Translations under genes and position numbers: made by a program
Notes under the pieces: model-generated
Seen by the model: the letters and a program-made list of their open reading frames with translations, nothing else
What the model was told of the DNA's origin: nothing
The model's database searches: none
Assembly (NCBI GenBank): GCA_965658375.1
Contig: CBFHSD010000001.1
Span: forward strand, 1-64,000
Origin: CBFHSD01 sp965658375
Lineage (GTDB): Bacteria > Bacteroidota > Bacteroidia > Flavobacteriales_G > Salibacteraceae
Direction of reading: 5' to 3'
DNA length: 64,000 bases
Shown: piece after piece, positions 18,778 through 28,417 of the stretch
Numbering within the stretch: the first letter of the stretch is position 1
Layout of the letters: each line of letters opens with the position of its first letter

Positions 18778-20135
18778 TGAACCGCCTCGAATCGTTCACA
18801 TTAAGAAATAAACACAACTTCCTTTCTGCTTTTGAAGCCGTATTGGCCAATAAAGTGAGGAGCATGCTCACCGCACTGGGAATAATTTTTGGTGTTGCTG
18901 CGGTCATTACCATGATGTCTGTTGGTAAGGGAACTGAGCAAGAAGTGCTGGAACAGATTAAAATGGTTGGTGTAAACAACATCATCATTTCTCCGCAAAG
19001 CGTGGTAGATGATTTAGAATCTTCTAGCCAAGGAAAACAGTCAAAAAAATACTCGCCAGGCTTAACCTTAAGAGATGCCAATAATTTAGAAGAAGGGAAC
19101 CCATATGTTGCGGCCGTTTGTCCAGAAATTAGTTACGATGTGCAAGCCATTTCTAATGGTAGAAGAACCTTGTGCGAAATCAAAGGCATCACCTCCAATT
19201 ACTTTTCAGTCTTCAATATCACAACAGAGAATAACACTTATTTCACCTCTTCTCACAGAGTGAAGCGCGACCCTGTTTGCATTATAGGTAAGGGAATTAA
19301 ATCAAAGCTCTTTCCAAGTTCGAGCCCCATAGGCGAATACCTGAAATGCGGAAACATATGGTACAAAATAATCGATGTGCTTTCTGAAACCGGAACTGTA
19401 AGCGAAGAGCTTGAACAAATGGGCATCAACCAAGCCAATGATTTGGTTTACGTACCCATAGAAACTTTGCTTCTGCGTTACAAGAACAACCAGCTTATTA
19501 CAGAAAGCTTAATCAATTCTGGTCATAGCTCTTGGGATGATGATGAGTCAAAACAAAACGCAGACGAAGAGCGAAAAAGAAGAGCACACCAACTCTCAAA
19601 AATCACAGTTCAACTCAAAGAAACCGAAGCTCTAAAAGCATCGGTGGAGCTCATCAATAGAAAAATGTTGCGGATGCATAACAATGTTGCAGATTACAGC
19701 ATTCAGGTTCCAGAACTACTACTCAAACAGCAACAAAAAACCAAAGAGACTTTCAAATTTGTACTCTTGGCTATTGCTGCAATATCATTAATTGTAGGCG
19801 GTATTGGCATTATGAATATCATGCTCGCTTCTGTTATGGAGCGCATCAAAGAAATTGGTTTGAGGCTTGCCATAGGTGCGCAAAAAATTGACATTAAAAT
19901 TCAATTCATTTTCGAAGCGCTGGTCATTAGTGTTCTTGGTGGAATCATAGGAATCATTCTAGGAATTACACTGGCATTTTTAATAGAATCTTTATTTGAA
20001 ATTAGAACCATCGTTTCTGGTCTTAGCATCATTGTTTCATTTGGTGTATCGGCTCTTGTGGGCGTCACCTTCGGCTTTTTCCCAGCCAAAAGAGCCGCTG
20101 ATGAAGACCCCGTAAATTCACTCAGGTATGAATAG
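18777..20135 (+). CDS. MacB-like ABC transporter permease (FtsX type)
   Basis: This 452-aa protein has the MacB_PCD/FtsX layout: one N-terminal transmembrane helix (RSMLTALGIIFGVAAVITMM), a large periplasmic domain (about 70-315) and three C-terminal helices from about 325, with the conserved RIKEIGLRLAIGA segment after the second helix. There is no ATPase domain, unlike MacB itself; the ATPase is encoded separately at 21663. A charged Asp/Glu/Lys-rich stretch around residues 245-265 lies in the periplasmic domain. It overlaps the TolC gene by 8 nt. Substrate (peptide, lipoprotein, macrolide or siderophore) is unknown. Confidence 0.92.
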   Translation: MNRLESFTLRNKHNFLSAFEAVLANKVRSMLTALGIIFGVAAVITMMSVGKGTEQEVLEQIKMVGVNNIIISPQSVVDDLESSSQGKQSKKYSPGLTLRDANNLEEGNPYVAAVCPEISYDVQAISNGRRTLCEIKGITSNYFSVFNITTENNTYFTSSHRVKRDPVCIIGKGIKSKLFPSSSPIGEYLKCGNIWYKIIDVLSETGTVSEELEQMGINQANDLVYVPIETLLLRYKNNQLITESLINSGHSSWDDDESKQNADEERKRRAHQLSKITVQLKETEALKASVELINRKMLRMHNNVADYSIQVPELLLKQQQKTKETFKFVLLAIAAISLIVGGIGIMNIMLASVMERIKEIGLRLAIGAQKIDIKIQFIFEALVISVLGGIIGIILGITLAFLIESLFEIRTIVSGLSIIVSFGVSALVGVTFGFFPAKRAADEDPVNSLRYE

Positions 20136-21597
20136 AATTCTCACAACGCTTTTTGCCTTTTTCGTTTGCTTGATTAGCCACGGACAAGACTCAATGCTTT
20201 TAAACCTTGAACAAGCCATTCTTCAGGCTCAAGACTACAGCCAAGTTTCTCAATTGGCCAAACAGCGGTATTTAGGAAGTTACTATCGAAATCGCTCTTT
20301 TTGGAAAGGCTTCTACCCTGAAATGTCTTTGAGTGGTACCCTGCCAAACATTAACAGATCATTGCAATCTGTGGTTCAACCCGATGGTACCGAAGAGTTT
20401 GTTCAGCGTAGTTTAAACACCACAGATCTTCGCTTAAGCCTTTCGCAAGCCATAGCGCCTACTGGCGGGCGGGTATTTCTTTCATCTGGTATTCAAAGAA
20501 TAGACTTGTATGGAGATAACCCAAGCAGCAGCTACTTGACTACACCGCTTGCTATCTCTTTGAGTCAGCCCATTTTTGGTTACAATAGCATGCGTTGGGA
20601 TATAAAGCTGCGAGAAGTACAGCAAGACCAGTTTGAGAAAACCTATCAAGAAGATTTGGAAGAAGTTGCTCGAGTTACGGCCAACCTCTTTTTCAGATTG
20701 CTGGAAGCAGATATAATGGAGCGCACCGCAAAACGCAACAAAAGCTATAACGATACTTTGTATAGCATTTCAGAAGGACGCTATGAAATGGGGAAAATTG
20801 CAGAAAATGAATTGTTGCAAATTGAACTGGCACTGCTCAACTCTCAACTGGCATTGCAAAGAGCAAGCTTAACTAGAAAATTGGCAGAACTGAGATTAAA
20901 AAACCACATTGGCCATATGGGTAACGAACGGTTCACTCCCTTCTTTGCAGAAGAGATCCCTGCAGTTAGCGTAGACATGCAAAAAGCCATGGAATATGCA
21001 TTTCAAAACAACTCATCACAAATACAATGGCGCTACAACAAACTCAATGCAGAGCGAAATGTAGCCCAAGCAAAGGCAGAAAAAACTCCAGAAATGGATT
21101 TGTTTGCTAGTTACGGGAGAAGCCAAAGTGCCGATAACATTCCATCAGCTTACCAGAACACAGAGAGTCAAGAAATGGTGAGTCTAGGCTTCTCAATTCC
21201 TATCTACGATTGGGGAAGCAACAAGTCTAACTACCTCGCTGCATTAGCAGATCAAAAAGCCAATGATGCCAATTACAATATTGCAATGTTAGAGTTTCAA
21301 GAGGCCATTATCACGAGCGTGCAAGAATTTGAAATGAAATATTCAGAGCTTGAAATTGCTAAGAGAGCTGAAGAAATTGCAACAAGAAGGTACCGTGTAA
21401 GTCAGCAGCGTTTTAGCATTGGTAAAATTGGAATGACTGATATGAATATTGCCATGGCAGAAAAAGATACTGCTAGGCGCAACTACATCAGCTCGCTTCA
21501 AGCCTTTTGGAACAGCTACTACAACATTCGAAAAATAACCCACTACGATTTTGAAACCAATACAGAAATCACCCACCCAACACCAACACCACGCTAA
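20128..21597 (+). CDS. TolC-family outer membrane efflux protein
   Basis: A 489-aa protein with a signal peptide (to about residue 20, ending SHGQ), and the duplicated alpha-helical coiled-coil and beta-strand organisation of TolC-like channels. Typical features are helical repeats rich in A/E/Q/R, and the late SIPIYDWG segment with the second hairpin. It should form the outer-membrane exit duct for the adaptor and permease encoded immediately upstream, which it overlaps by 8 nt. The C-terminus is Pro/Thr-rich and short. Confidence 0.92.
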   Translation: MNRILTTLFAFFVCLISHGQDSMLLNLEQAILQAQDYSQVSQLAKQRYLGSYYRNRSFWKGFYPEMSLSGTLPNINRSLQSVVQPDGTEEFVQRSLNTTDLRLSLSQAIAPTGGRVFLSSGIQRIDLYGDNPSSSYLTTPLAISLSQPIFGYNSMRWDIKLREVQQDQFEKTYQEDLEEVARVTANLFFRLLEADIMERTAKRNKSYNDTLYSISEGRYEMGKIAENELLQIELALLNSQLALQRASLTRKLAELRLKNHIGHMGNERFTPFFAEEIPAVSVDMQKAMEYAFQNNSSQIQWRYNKLNAERNVAQAKAEKTPEMDLFASYGRSQSADNIPSAYQNTESQEMVSLGFSIPIYDWGSNKSNYLAALADQKANDANYNIAMLEFQEAIITSVQEFEMKYSELEIAKRAEEIATRRYRVSQQRFSIGKIGMTDMNIAMAEKDTARRNYISSLQAFWNSYYNIRKITHYDFETNTEITHPTPTPR

Positions 21598-21648
21598 CCA
21601 GAATTAAACCCTTCGTACCATTTCAAACAAATGGCGATGAACTAAATG

Positions 21649-21656
21649 TATATTTG
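21649..21656 (+). promoter_or_regulatory. Putative -7 promoter element for the ABC ATPase gene
   Basis: TATATTTG is a perfect TAnnTTTG match ending 6 nt before the ATG at 21663. It suggests the ATPase can be transcribed separately from the three exporter genes, possibly as a leaderless mRNA. No spaced -33 TTG is seen. Confidence 0.45.
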
Positions 21657-21662
21657 AAGCGC

Positions 21663-22349
21663 ATGGCAAACATTATTGAAATAGAGAATATTGCTAGAGA
21701 ATACCAAGTGGGTAACCAATTGGTAAAAGCACTCCAATCCATCTCAGTGAACATTCGCAAGAATGATTATGCAGCTTTGATGGGCCCATCAGGTTCTGGA
21801 AAATCTACCTTAATGAATATTTTGGGATGTCTAGACACCCCAACCAGAGGAAAGTATGTGCTCAATGGCACTGATGTAAGCAGGCTGAATGATGATCAAT
21901 TGGCTGAAGTGCGCAACAAAGAAATCGGTTTCGTTTTTCAAACTTTCAACTTACTTCCCCGCTATTCGGCATTAGACAATGTTGCGTTACCGCTTATTTA
22001 TGCTGGATGGAGTAAAGAAGACAGAGACAAAAGAGCTACCGAAGTGCTGCATCAAGTAGGGTTGGCTGATCGTATTGATCACAAGCCGAATGAACTTTCT
22101 GGTGGGCAAAGACAGCGTGTGGCGGTTGCAAGAGCAATGGTAAACAACCCATCTATCATTTTGGCCGATGAACCTACCGGGAACCTGGATACAAAAACAT
22201 CGGTTGAGATAATGGCACTGTTCAAAGAGATTCATGACAAAGGGAACACGGTAATTCTGGTTACACACGAAGAAGACATTGCCCAACACGCCCATAGACT
22301 CATACGTTTAAGAGATGGTTTAGTAGAAATTGATAGCGATCCCGCTTAA
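21663..22349 (+). CDS. ABC transporter ATP-binding protein (MacB/LolD-like)
   Basis: A 228-aa nucleotide-binding subunit with Walker [11 protein letters not shown]-loop VFQTFNLLP, signature [14 protein letters not shown], Walker [13 protein letters not shown] and H-loop VTHEED. It most resembles the LolD/FtsE/MacB class that drives FtsX-type permeases, so it is the likely engine of the permease at 18777. The start is the ATG at 21663; a TTG at 21654 lies within the promoter match. It is 65 nt after the TolC gene and its stop overlaps the convergent hydrolase by 4 nt. Confidence 0.94.
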   Translation: MANIIEIENIAREYQVGNQLVKALQSISVNIRKNDYAALMGPSGSGKSTLMNILGCLDTPTRGKYVLNGTDVSRLNDDQLAEVRNKEIGFVFQTFNLLPRYSALDNVALPLIYAGWSKEDRDKRATEVLHQVGLADRIDHKPNELSGGQRQRVAVARAMVNNPSIILADEPTGNLDTKTSVEIMALFKEIHDKGNTVILVTHEEDIAQHAHRLIRLRDGLVEIDSDPA

Positions 22350-22987
22350 TCTATCTTTTCGTTTAAAATCTTATTGATATTTCTCCAGTGGGTGCGGATC
22401 ATGAAGTGTCCAGCTCCATCTATCATTTGTCCTTTAAAATTTTTAGGCACTGGAATCAAGCGGTCTTTCGCACCGTGAATTCGAATGTACTTGGTTTTGA
22501 CAAGTCTGTTTTGCCACAACACAATAGCTCCCATTGCCCAGGCAAAAAACTCAGGATCTATATCATCAACAATGTGATGAAGCACTTTCGCGTGCCTTGG
22601 CTTCGTTACCCCAAAAACATAGCGAATATACCCTTTGGGTTTAAGCATTAAAGACATCGGCACCCATTGGTGTGCCTTCAATCTTCTCCCCAACTTTAAG
22701 GTGAATGGAAACTCACATTCTCCCAATAAGGTAGAAATTAGAATAAGCTTTACAGGTGTATACTTTTTGGCAGCTTCAATGGCCAGCATTCCACCAAAAG
22801 ACACACCCATAAGCATAAAAGGAACCTCAGTATTTTGGTCAGAAAGTAGTCGTACAGCGTAATCGCCTAGGTTTTCATTGCGCCTGGGTTCAATCCAGTC
22901 CAAAGCTTTCAATTCAACCCCATCAATCCGAATGTTTTTAAACACTCTTCCATCGGCTCCTAATCCACTAAAGCAATAACAAATCAT
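22346..22987 (-). CDS. Alpha/beta hydrolase, small
   Basis: A 213-aa alpha/beta-hydrolase-fold protein. The nucleophile elbow is GVSFGG (Ser), the late Asp is in [10 protein letters not shown] and the catalytic His in GAGHF, so the triad is complete. There is no signal peptide, so it is cytoplasmic. Substrate unknown: esterase or thioesterase activity is compatible. Its start overlaps the stop of the quinone reductase gene by 4 nt (ATGA), so the two are translationally coupled, and its end overlaps the ABC ATPase gene by 4 nt in convergent orientation. Confidence 0.82.
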   Translation of the reverse strand: MICYCFSGLGADGRVFKNIRIDGVELKALDWIEPRRNENLGDYAVRLLSDQNTEVPFMLMGVSFGGMLAIEAAKKYTPVKLILISTLLGECEFPFTLKLGRRLKAHQWVPMSLMLKPKGYIRYVFGVTKPRHAKVLHHIVDDIDPEFFAWAMGAIVLWQNRLVKTKYIRIHGAKDRLIPVPKNFKGQMIDGAGHFMIRTHWRNINKILNEKID

Positions 22988-23832
22988 TGATCTTTGAATG
23001 CTTCTATAATATCTCTCATTGTTTTGTGGGGTCTTCCCATGATATGCTCAAAATCGCTTGGCTCATTGAAATGTCCCAATTGGATAGATTCATAGATTCC
23101 GGATACGACTGTTCCAAAATAATCTCCCAATCGGGCTTTGCAACTCCAAAGAAAATCCTGAACAGACACTTCACGGTATTCAACGTTCTCATCGTACACT
23201 TCGGTAATAATTTCTGCCAATTGACTCTGTGTAATGGTTTCTCCAGTAAGTGTATACGTTTGATTTTTAAGGTGGTCTTCCATCACCAATTTGGCGTAGG
23301 CTTTTGCTAGTTCATCTCTACTCGTATAGCTGCATAAGCCTTTACCTGCAGCATTCACTATTTCTCCTTCAACCACATAATGTTCCATGTACTCCAAATC
23401 GGCATCAATATAAAGTCCATTTCTACCAATAACCCAATCAAGACCAGAATCTCTAATATCAGCCTCTGTTTTTCTATTACTCACAACTATTGGCGCAAAA
23501 TCAGATTCATCCTCTTTTCCAATAATACTGGTGTAAATAATCTTAGATACTCCATTCGCCTTGGCTGCCTGTATGATATTTCTATGTTGATGGATTCTTT
23601 TATGAGGTTCATCATTACCAGAAATGAGCACCACTATATCCACATCTTTCATCGCCACGTCAAGCTCATCAGGCTTTAAGTAGTCTGCAGGCCTTATTTC
23701 TAAGTGAGTCATTTTTACATTTTCGGGTGTTCTTGCCAGCGCAATTAAACCAGAAGCACCTAAGTGTTGTTCAAGTTCTTGTAAAATGGCATTCCCTAAT
23801 TGACCAGAGGCAGATGTAACAGCTATTTTCAT
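22984..23832 (-). CDS. NmrA-like NAD(P)H:quinone oxidoreductase (QorB type)
   Basis: This 282-aa protein begins with a Rossmann dinucleotide motif (TSASGQLGNAILQEL; GxxGxxG type) and carries NmrA/HSCARG-like features including YTSIIG and RNGLYID. It is most like E. coli QorB, which reduces quinones with NADPH, but some relatives are redox sensors rather than enzymes. A perfect TAATTTTG -7 element lies just 4 nt before the ATG. It forms a two-gene unit with the downstream hydrolase. Confidence 0.82.
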   Translation of the reverse strand: MKIAVTSASGQLGNAILQELEQHLGASGLIALARTPENVKMTHLEIRPADYLKPDELDVAMKDVDIVVLISGNDEPHKRIHQHRNIIQAAKANGVSKIIYTSIIGKEDESDFAPIVVSNRKTEADIRDSGLDWVIGRNGLYIDADLEYMEHYVVEGEIVNAAGKGLCSYTSRDELAKAYAKLVMEDHLKNQTYTLTGETITQSQLAEIITEVYDENVEYREVSVQDFLWSCKARLGDYFGTVVSGIYESIQLGHFNEPSDFEHIMGRPHKTMRDIIEAFKDQ

Positions 23833-23836
23833 AATT

Positions 23837-23844
23837 CAAAATTA
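23837..23844 (-). promoter_or_regulatory. Putative -7 promoter element for the quinone reductase gene
   Basis: Minus-strand TAATTTTG matches TAnnTTTG perfectly and ends 4 nt before the ATG, which would put the transcription start at or within a few bases of the start codon. Confidence 0.45.
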
Positions 23845-23924
23845 ATGGAATAAGGGCATCAAGCACTTGGATGTATTCAAGTAAACTTCCTTTTATGTCC
23901 AAGTAAAATAACAATATTGCAAAC

Positions 23925-24473
23925 ATGAAAGTGTACACAAAAACTGGAGATCAAGGCACCACATCACTACTAGGTGGCACACGCGTATCTAAGTCAAATT
24001 TGAAACTAGAGGCTTATGGTACTTTAGATGAACTGAACAGCATTGTTGGTCTTGTTAGAACCGCTTCTGAAGACTCATTGAGCGCAGATTTGGTGAAAAT
24101 TCAAGAAACACTATTCACCTTAGGCTCTTTATTAGCAAGCGAACCTGAAGCTGCCACAAAGTTCAAACTTCAAACCATAGAAGAAGAAGACATTCAACAC
24201 CTAGAACAATCCATTGATGAAATGGAGAAGTCTCTGGATCCCCTTAGAAACTTCATTTTACCTGGTGGCGACATGGCCAATGCATACGCCCACCTTGCTA
24301 GAACCGTTTGTAGAAGAGCAGAAAGAGGTATCATTACGCTTCAAAAGCAAGAAGAAATTCCTGAAAACAGCTTGCAATACCTCAATCGGTTAAGCGACTA
24401 TTTTTTTGTACTGGCACGCTACCTTGCCAAATTGAACAATGCAGAAGAAACCCCTTGGATGCCCCGTAAATAA
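23925..24473 (+). CDS. Cob(I)alamin adenosyltransferase, PduO type
   Basis: At 182 aa this is a typical PduO-type ATP:cob(I)alamin adenosyltransferase, which makes adenosylcobalamin. The ATP-binding N-terminus KVYTKTGDQGTTSLLGG is intact, followed by YGTLDELNS; the C-terminal helix contains the conserved Arg-rich segment ARTVCRRAER and NRLSDYFFVLAR. It probably supplies coenzyme B12 to a mutase or isomerase encoded elsewhere, as no cobalamin biosynthetic or B12-dependent gene is adjacent. Cytoplasmic trimer in known members. Confidence 0.95.
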   Translation: MKVYTKTGDQGTTSLLGGTRVSKSNLKLEAYGTLDELNSIVGLVRTASEDSLSADLVKIQETLFTLGSLLASEPEAATKFKLQTIEEEDIQHLEQSIDEMEKSLDPLRNFILPGGDMANAYAHLARTVCRRAERGIITLQKQEEIPENSLQYLNRLSDYFFVLARYLAKLNNAEETPWMPRK

Positions 24474-24500
24474 GGCGAAGCAAGTGTTTTTACATAGCAC

Positions 24501-24530
24501 TTGCATGTGTACAATAAAAAATTACTTTTG
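24501..24530 (+). promoter_or_regulatory. Full Bacteroidota promoter for the DUF2795 gene
   Basis: TTG (24501-24503), 19 nt, then TACTTTTG (24523-24530) match both the -33 and -7 elements at the usual spacing. The ATG at 24570 is 39 nt downstream. This also rules against the upstream ATG at 24501 as the start, because it would lie inside the promoter. Confidence 0.7.
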
Positions 24531-24569
24531 CGTTCAACTGAAGGGAAACTTACTAAAAGAGAACCGATT

Positions 24570-24791
24570 ATGTACTGGACATTAGAATTAGCTTCGTACT
24601 TAGAAGATGCGCCTTGGCCAGCAACCAAAGATGAGTTGATTGACTTTGCGCTACGTACGGGTGCACCTTTAGAGGTGGTAGAGAATCTTCAAGAAATTGA
24701 AGATGAGGGAGAGATGTACGAAAACATCGAAGAAATTTGGCCGGATTATCCCACCAAAGAAGACTTTTTCTTCAATGAAGATGAATACTAA
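24570..24791 (+). CDS. DUF2795 family small acidic protein
   Basis: A 73-aa, strongly acidic protein beginning MYWTLELASYLEDAPWPATK and ending in EDxF-F-F-N-E-D-E-Y. It matches a small DUF2795-domain family that is highly conserved in Bacteroidota; the function is not established. There is no signal peptide or membrane segment. It has its own complete promoter and its own terminator, so it is a monocistronic unit between the adenosyltransferase and secA. The strong conservation and dedicated promoter suggest an abundant housekeeping product. Confidence 0.9.
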   Translation: MYWTLELASYLEDAPWPATKDELIDFALRTGAPLEVVENLQEIEDEGEMYENIEEIWPDYPTKEDFFFNEDEY

Positions 24792-24813
24792 GAAAGGCAA
24801 ACGATAAATCTAT

Positions 24814-24844
24814 AACCCTGGCAAGTTTTTGCCGGGGTTTTTTT
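24814..24844 (+). terminator. Rho-independent terminator after DUF2795 gene
   Basis: AACCCTGGC pairs with GCCGGGGTT (one G-T wobble) around an 8-nt loop, followed by a T-run, 22 nt after the stop codon. Confidence 0.88.
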
Positions 24845-24959
24845 ATGCCCAAGCTACCGAATTCACTAATTTTGGCATCCTTTCCTATATACTTCTGCCA
24901 ATATACCATTGGGGCCCATTGTGGAAAGAAATTTGACAAACTGAACGAAAATTCCAGCT

Positions 24960-27900
24960 ATGCTAGGTTCTATATCCAAAACATTACAAAAAATATTCGG
25001 GAGCAAATCTGATAAGGACATTAAAATCCTTCAGCCCAGAATAAAGCAAATCAACGAGGCCTATGCGAAACTCACTGCAATTAGCAATGATGAACTTCGC
25101 ACAAAGACCGACAGCATAAAGACTCAGATTCAAGATCACATTTCTGATGAAAAATCTCAAATTGATGCTCTTAAGCAGCAAATTGCAGAGAATCCTAAAA
25201 TGGATATTCAGGATAAAGAGAACATCTACACAGAAATTGATCAAATAGAAGAGGGCATCACAGAGAAGCTTGAAAAAGTTCTTGATGAGGTTTTGCCTGA
25301 GGTTTTTGCCATTGTAAAAGAAACAAGTAAGCGCTTTGCAGAAAATTCAACCATTACCGTAACGGCTAATGAAAAAGATAGAGCATTCAGTGAATCTAGA
25401 CCCCATATACAAATTGATGGAGACAAAGCACATTGGGCCAACACTTGGTTAGCTGCAGGGCAAGAGACTAAATGGAACATGGTACACTACGATGTTCAGT
25501 TGATTGGTGGTATGGTCTTACACCAAGGTAAAATTGCAGAGATGATGACTGGTGAAGGTAAAACTCTTGTGGCTACCCTTCCCGTATTCCTCAATGCCTT
25601 AACAGGTAGAGGCGTTCATGTGGTTACCGTAAATGATTACTTGGCTCAAAGAGATAGTGAGTGGATGGCTCCTATCTTCCAGTTCCATGGAATGAGCATT
25701 GACTGTATTGACAAGCATCAACCCAATAGTGAACAAAGAAGACAAGCTTACAATTCTGATATTACTTACGGAACCAACAACGAATTTGGTTTTGATTACT
25801 TGAGAGACAACATGTCTTCTACTCCAGAAGAGTTGGTGCAACGCAAGCACAACTATGCTATTGTAGATGAGGTAGATTCTGTTTTGATTGATGATGCACG
25901 TACGCCATTGATTATCTCTGGACCAACACCAAAAGGTGATGTGCACATGTTTGATGATCTCAAACCAAAAGTAGAACGCTTGGTTGGTGAACAGAAAAAA
26001 TTAGCCACAAAACTCCTTACAGACGCCAAGAAAAAACTCAACACCACAGATGCTGAAGTGAGCGATAAAAAGAAGCTTGCTAAAATTCATGAAGATGGTG
26101 GTTTGGCCTTATTAAGAGCACAACGCGCATTGCCAAAAAACAAAGCACTCATCAAGTTTTTGAGTGAACCAGGAATGCGTCAGCAGCTTCAAAAAACCGA
26201 GAACCATTACTTGCAAGATCAAGCGAAAGAAATGCCTTTTGTAGACAGCGAACTCTTTTTTGTGATTGAGGAAAAGCAAAACTCAGTTGAATTGACCGAA
26301 AAAGGACTTGAACTTGTTTCTTCAGCTACAGAAGACAAAGACTTCTTCGTTCTACCAGATATTGCTACCGAACTCACGAAAATTGAGAACAAAGAAGGAG
26401 ATATCAACGAAAAGCTCAAAGAGAAAGAAGCTTTAATGAGCGACTATTCTATTAAAGCTGAACGCGTTCACACCATTGATAAACTGCTAAAAGCATACTG
26501 TATGTTCGAAAAGGATGTAGAGTATGTTGTGATGGACAACAAAGTGAAAATTGTTGATGAGCAAACTGGTAGAATCATGGATGGCAGACGCTACTCTGAC
26601 GGATTACACCAAGCCATTGAAGCCAAAGAACGTGTAAAAATTGAAGCTTCTACACAAACTTACGCTACAGTTACTCTACAGAACTACTTTAGAATGTACA
26701 GCAAACTGTCTGGGATGACAGGTACGGCAGAAACGGAAGCGGGCGAATTTTGGGAAATCTACGAATTAGACGTAGTAACTATTCCAACCAATAGACCTAT
26801 TGCAAGGAATGACGATCAAGATCTCGTTTTCAAAACAGCCAGAGAAAAGTACAATGCTGTTATTGATGAAGTGGTGAAATTGAAAGATGCAGGTCGCCCA
26901 ATCTTAGTAGGTACTACCTCTGTAGAGGTTTCTGAATTACTGAGCCGCATGCTGAACATACGCAAAGTAAAACACCAAGTGCTCAATGCGAAGCTTCATC
27001 AACAAGAAGCAGAAATTGTAACATCGGCAGGTCATCCTGGTGTAGTTACCATTGCAACCAACATGGCGGGTCGTGGTACAGATATTAAATTGACAGAAGA
27101 AACAAAAGCCGCTGGTGGTCTTGCCATTATTGGTACAGAGCGCCACGATTCTAGGCGCGTTGACCGTCAGTTGAGAGGGCGTTCAGGACGTCAAGGAGAT
27201 CCAGGTTCATCTCAATTCTTTGTTTCACTTGAAGATAACTTAATGCGCCTCTTTGGATCCGAGCGAATTGCAAAGATGATGGATCGCCTAGGACACAAAG
27301 AGGGTGAGGTGATTCAGCATAGCATGATCACCAACTCAATTGAACGTGCACAGAAAAAAGTAGAAGAAAACAACTTTGGAATTCGTAAACGTCTATTGGA
27401 ATATGATGATGTAATGAACCAACAGCGTGAAGTGATCTACAAGCGCAGAAAACACGCATTGTATGGCGAACGCTTGAAAGTTGATGTGGCCAATGCCATT
27501 TACGAATTGTGTGAAAGCATTGTAGATGATTACCATTCTGTGAAAGACTACAGCGGCTTCCAATTGAGTCTAATTGGAGCTTTACACATTGAATCTCCTG
27601 TAAGCGAAGAAGAATTCAATAAAGAGAATCAAGCAACTTTGGTAGAGAAAGTCTACGAAGAATCATTGAAGAATTACACACAACGATTGAATAAGACTTC
27701 AGAAATTGCCTACCCAGTAATCAAACGTATTCACGAAGATGAAAGCGCAACATTCACCAACATTGTAGTGCCTTTTACTGATCAGAAAAGAAACATCAGA
27801 GTAGTTGCCAACCTTGAGAAAAGTTACGCATCGGAAGGAACTGAAGTGGTAGACGCTTTAGAACGCAATGTGATGTTGGCAATGATTGATCAATATTGGA

Positions 27901-28358
27901 AAGAGCATTTGCGCGACATGGATGACTTGCGTCAACAGGTACAATTTGCTTCACATGAGCAAAAAGATCCTTTGTTGATTTACAAGTTTGAGTCATTTGA
28001 ATTGTTTAAAGCGATGATTGCTAAGGTGAGCAGAGAAGGCATTAGCTTCTTGGTAAAATCTGAGATCTCTCAACAAGCTCCTGCACAAGTGCAGCAACAA
28101 GCTCCTGCTCGTACAGACATGAGCAAGTTGAAAACACAAAAAGATGAGCTTCCATCGCAAGCGAGTGGCGGTCAAAATTACAATGACCCATCTGCCAACA
28201 AACCTCAAGCCAAGCCGGAACCTGTGCGTGTAGAACATAAGTTTGGAAGAAATGACCGTGTTACCATTGTAAATACAATGACGGCAGAAACTAAGGAATT
28301 GAAATACAAACAAGCCGAGCCCATGATTCAAAGTGGTCAATGGCGCGTGAAGGAATAA
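24960..28358 (+). CDS. secA: Preprotein translocase ATPase SecA
   Basis: SecA drives Sec-dependent export across the inner membrane. The 1132-aa length is typical of Bacteroidota, which carry extra residues compared with about 900 in E. coli. Visible features are Walker A MTGEGKTL (about 195-202), [16 protein letters not shown], the substrate-binding region with TAETEAGEF, and motif [15 protein letters not shown]. An extended Lys/Glu-rich insertion occupies about 330-470. The C-terminus, after a Gln/Ala/Pro-rich linker, ends GQWRVKE and lacks the zinc-binding Cys/His motif that recruits SecB in proteobacteria, so SecB-style targeting through that tail is not expected. A terminator follows immediately. 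Confidence 0.97.
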   Translation: MLGSISKTLQKIFGSKSDKDIKILQPRIKQINEAYAKLTAISNDELRTKTDSIKTQIQDHISDEKSQIDALKQQIAENPKMDIQDKENIYTEIDQIEEGITEKLEKVLDEVLPEVFAIVKETSKRFAENSTITVTANEKDRAFSESRPHIQIDGDKAHWANTWLAAGQETKWNMVHYDVQLIGGMVLHQGKIAEMMTGEGKTLVATLPVFLNALTGRGVHVVTVNDYLAQRDSEWMAPIFQFHGMSIDCIDKHQPNSEQRRQAYNSDITYGTNNEFGFDYLRDNMSSTPEELVQRKHNYAIVDEVDSVLIDDARTPLIISGPTPKGDVHMFDDLKPKVERLVGEQKKLATKLLTDAKKKLNTTDAEVSDKKKLAKIHEDGGLALLRAQRALPKNKALIKFLSEPGMRQQLQKTENHYLQDQAKEMPFVDSELFFVIEEKQNSVELTEKGLELVSSATEDKDFFVLPDIATELTKIENKEGDINEKLKEKEALMSDYSIKAERVHTIDKLLKAYCMFEKDVEYVVMDNKVKIVDEQTGRIMDGRRYSDGLHQAIEAKERVKIEASTQTYATVTLQNYFRMYSKLSGMTGTAETEAGEFWEIYELDVVTIPTNRPIARNDDQDLVFKTAREKYNAVIDEVVKLKDAGRPILVGTTSVEVSELLSRMLNIRKVKHQVLNAKLHQQEAEIVTSAGHPGVVTIATNMAGRGTDIKLTEETKAAGGLAIIGTERHDSRRVDRQLRGRSGRQGDPGSSQFFVSLEDNLMRLFGSERIAKMMDRLGHKEGEVIQHSMITNSIERAQKKVEENNFGIRKRLLEYDDVMNQQREVIYKRRKHALYGERLKVDVANAIYELCESIVDDYHSVKDYSGFQLSLIGALHIESPVSEEEFNKENQATLVEKVYEESLKNYTQRLNKTSEIAYPVIKRIHEDESATFTNIVVPFTDQKRNIRVVANLEKSYASEGTEVVDALERNVMLAMIDQYWKEHLRDMDDLRQQVQFASHEQKDPLLIYKFESFELFKAMIAKVSREGISFLVKSEISQQAPAQVQQQAPARTDMSKLKTQKDELPSQASGGQNYNDPSANKPQAKPEPVRVEHKFGRNDRVTIVNTMTAETKELKYKQAEPMIQSGQWRVKE

Positions 28359-28363
28359 CGTAC

Positions 28364-28392
28364 AAGGCGAATCCTTGGATTCGCCTTTTTTT
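28364..28392 (+). terminator. Rho-independent terminator after secA
   Basis: AAGGCGAATC pairs perfectly with GATTCGCCTT around CTTG, followed by seven T, directly after the secA stop and before the convergent dxs gene. Confidence 0.9.
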
Positions 28393-28417
28393 GACTAATA
28401 CATCCTACGATTGTCTT

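Noticed and set aside
23865..23904. ACTTGGA / TCCAAGT inverted repeat in the 23.8-23.9 kb gap
   Set aside because: Only 7 bp and 26 nt apart; expected by chance in AT-rich sequence.
24872..24897. Possible secA promoter (TTG and TACTTCTG)
   Set aside because: One mismatch in the -7 element and only 15 nt spacing; not strong enough to report as a feature.
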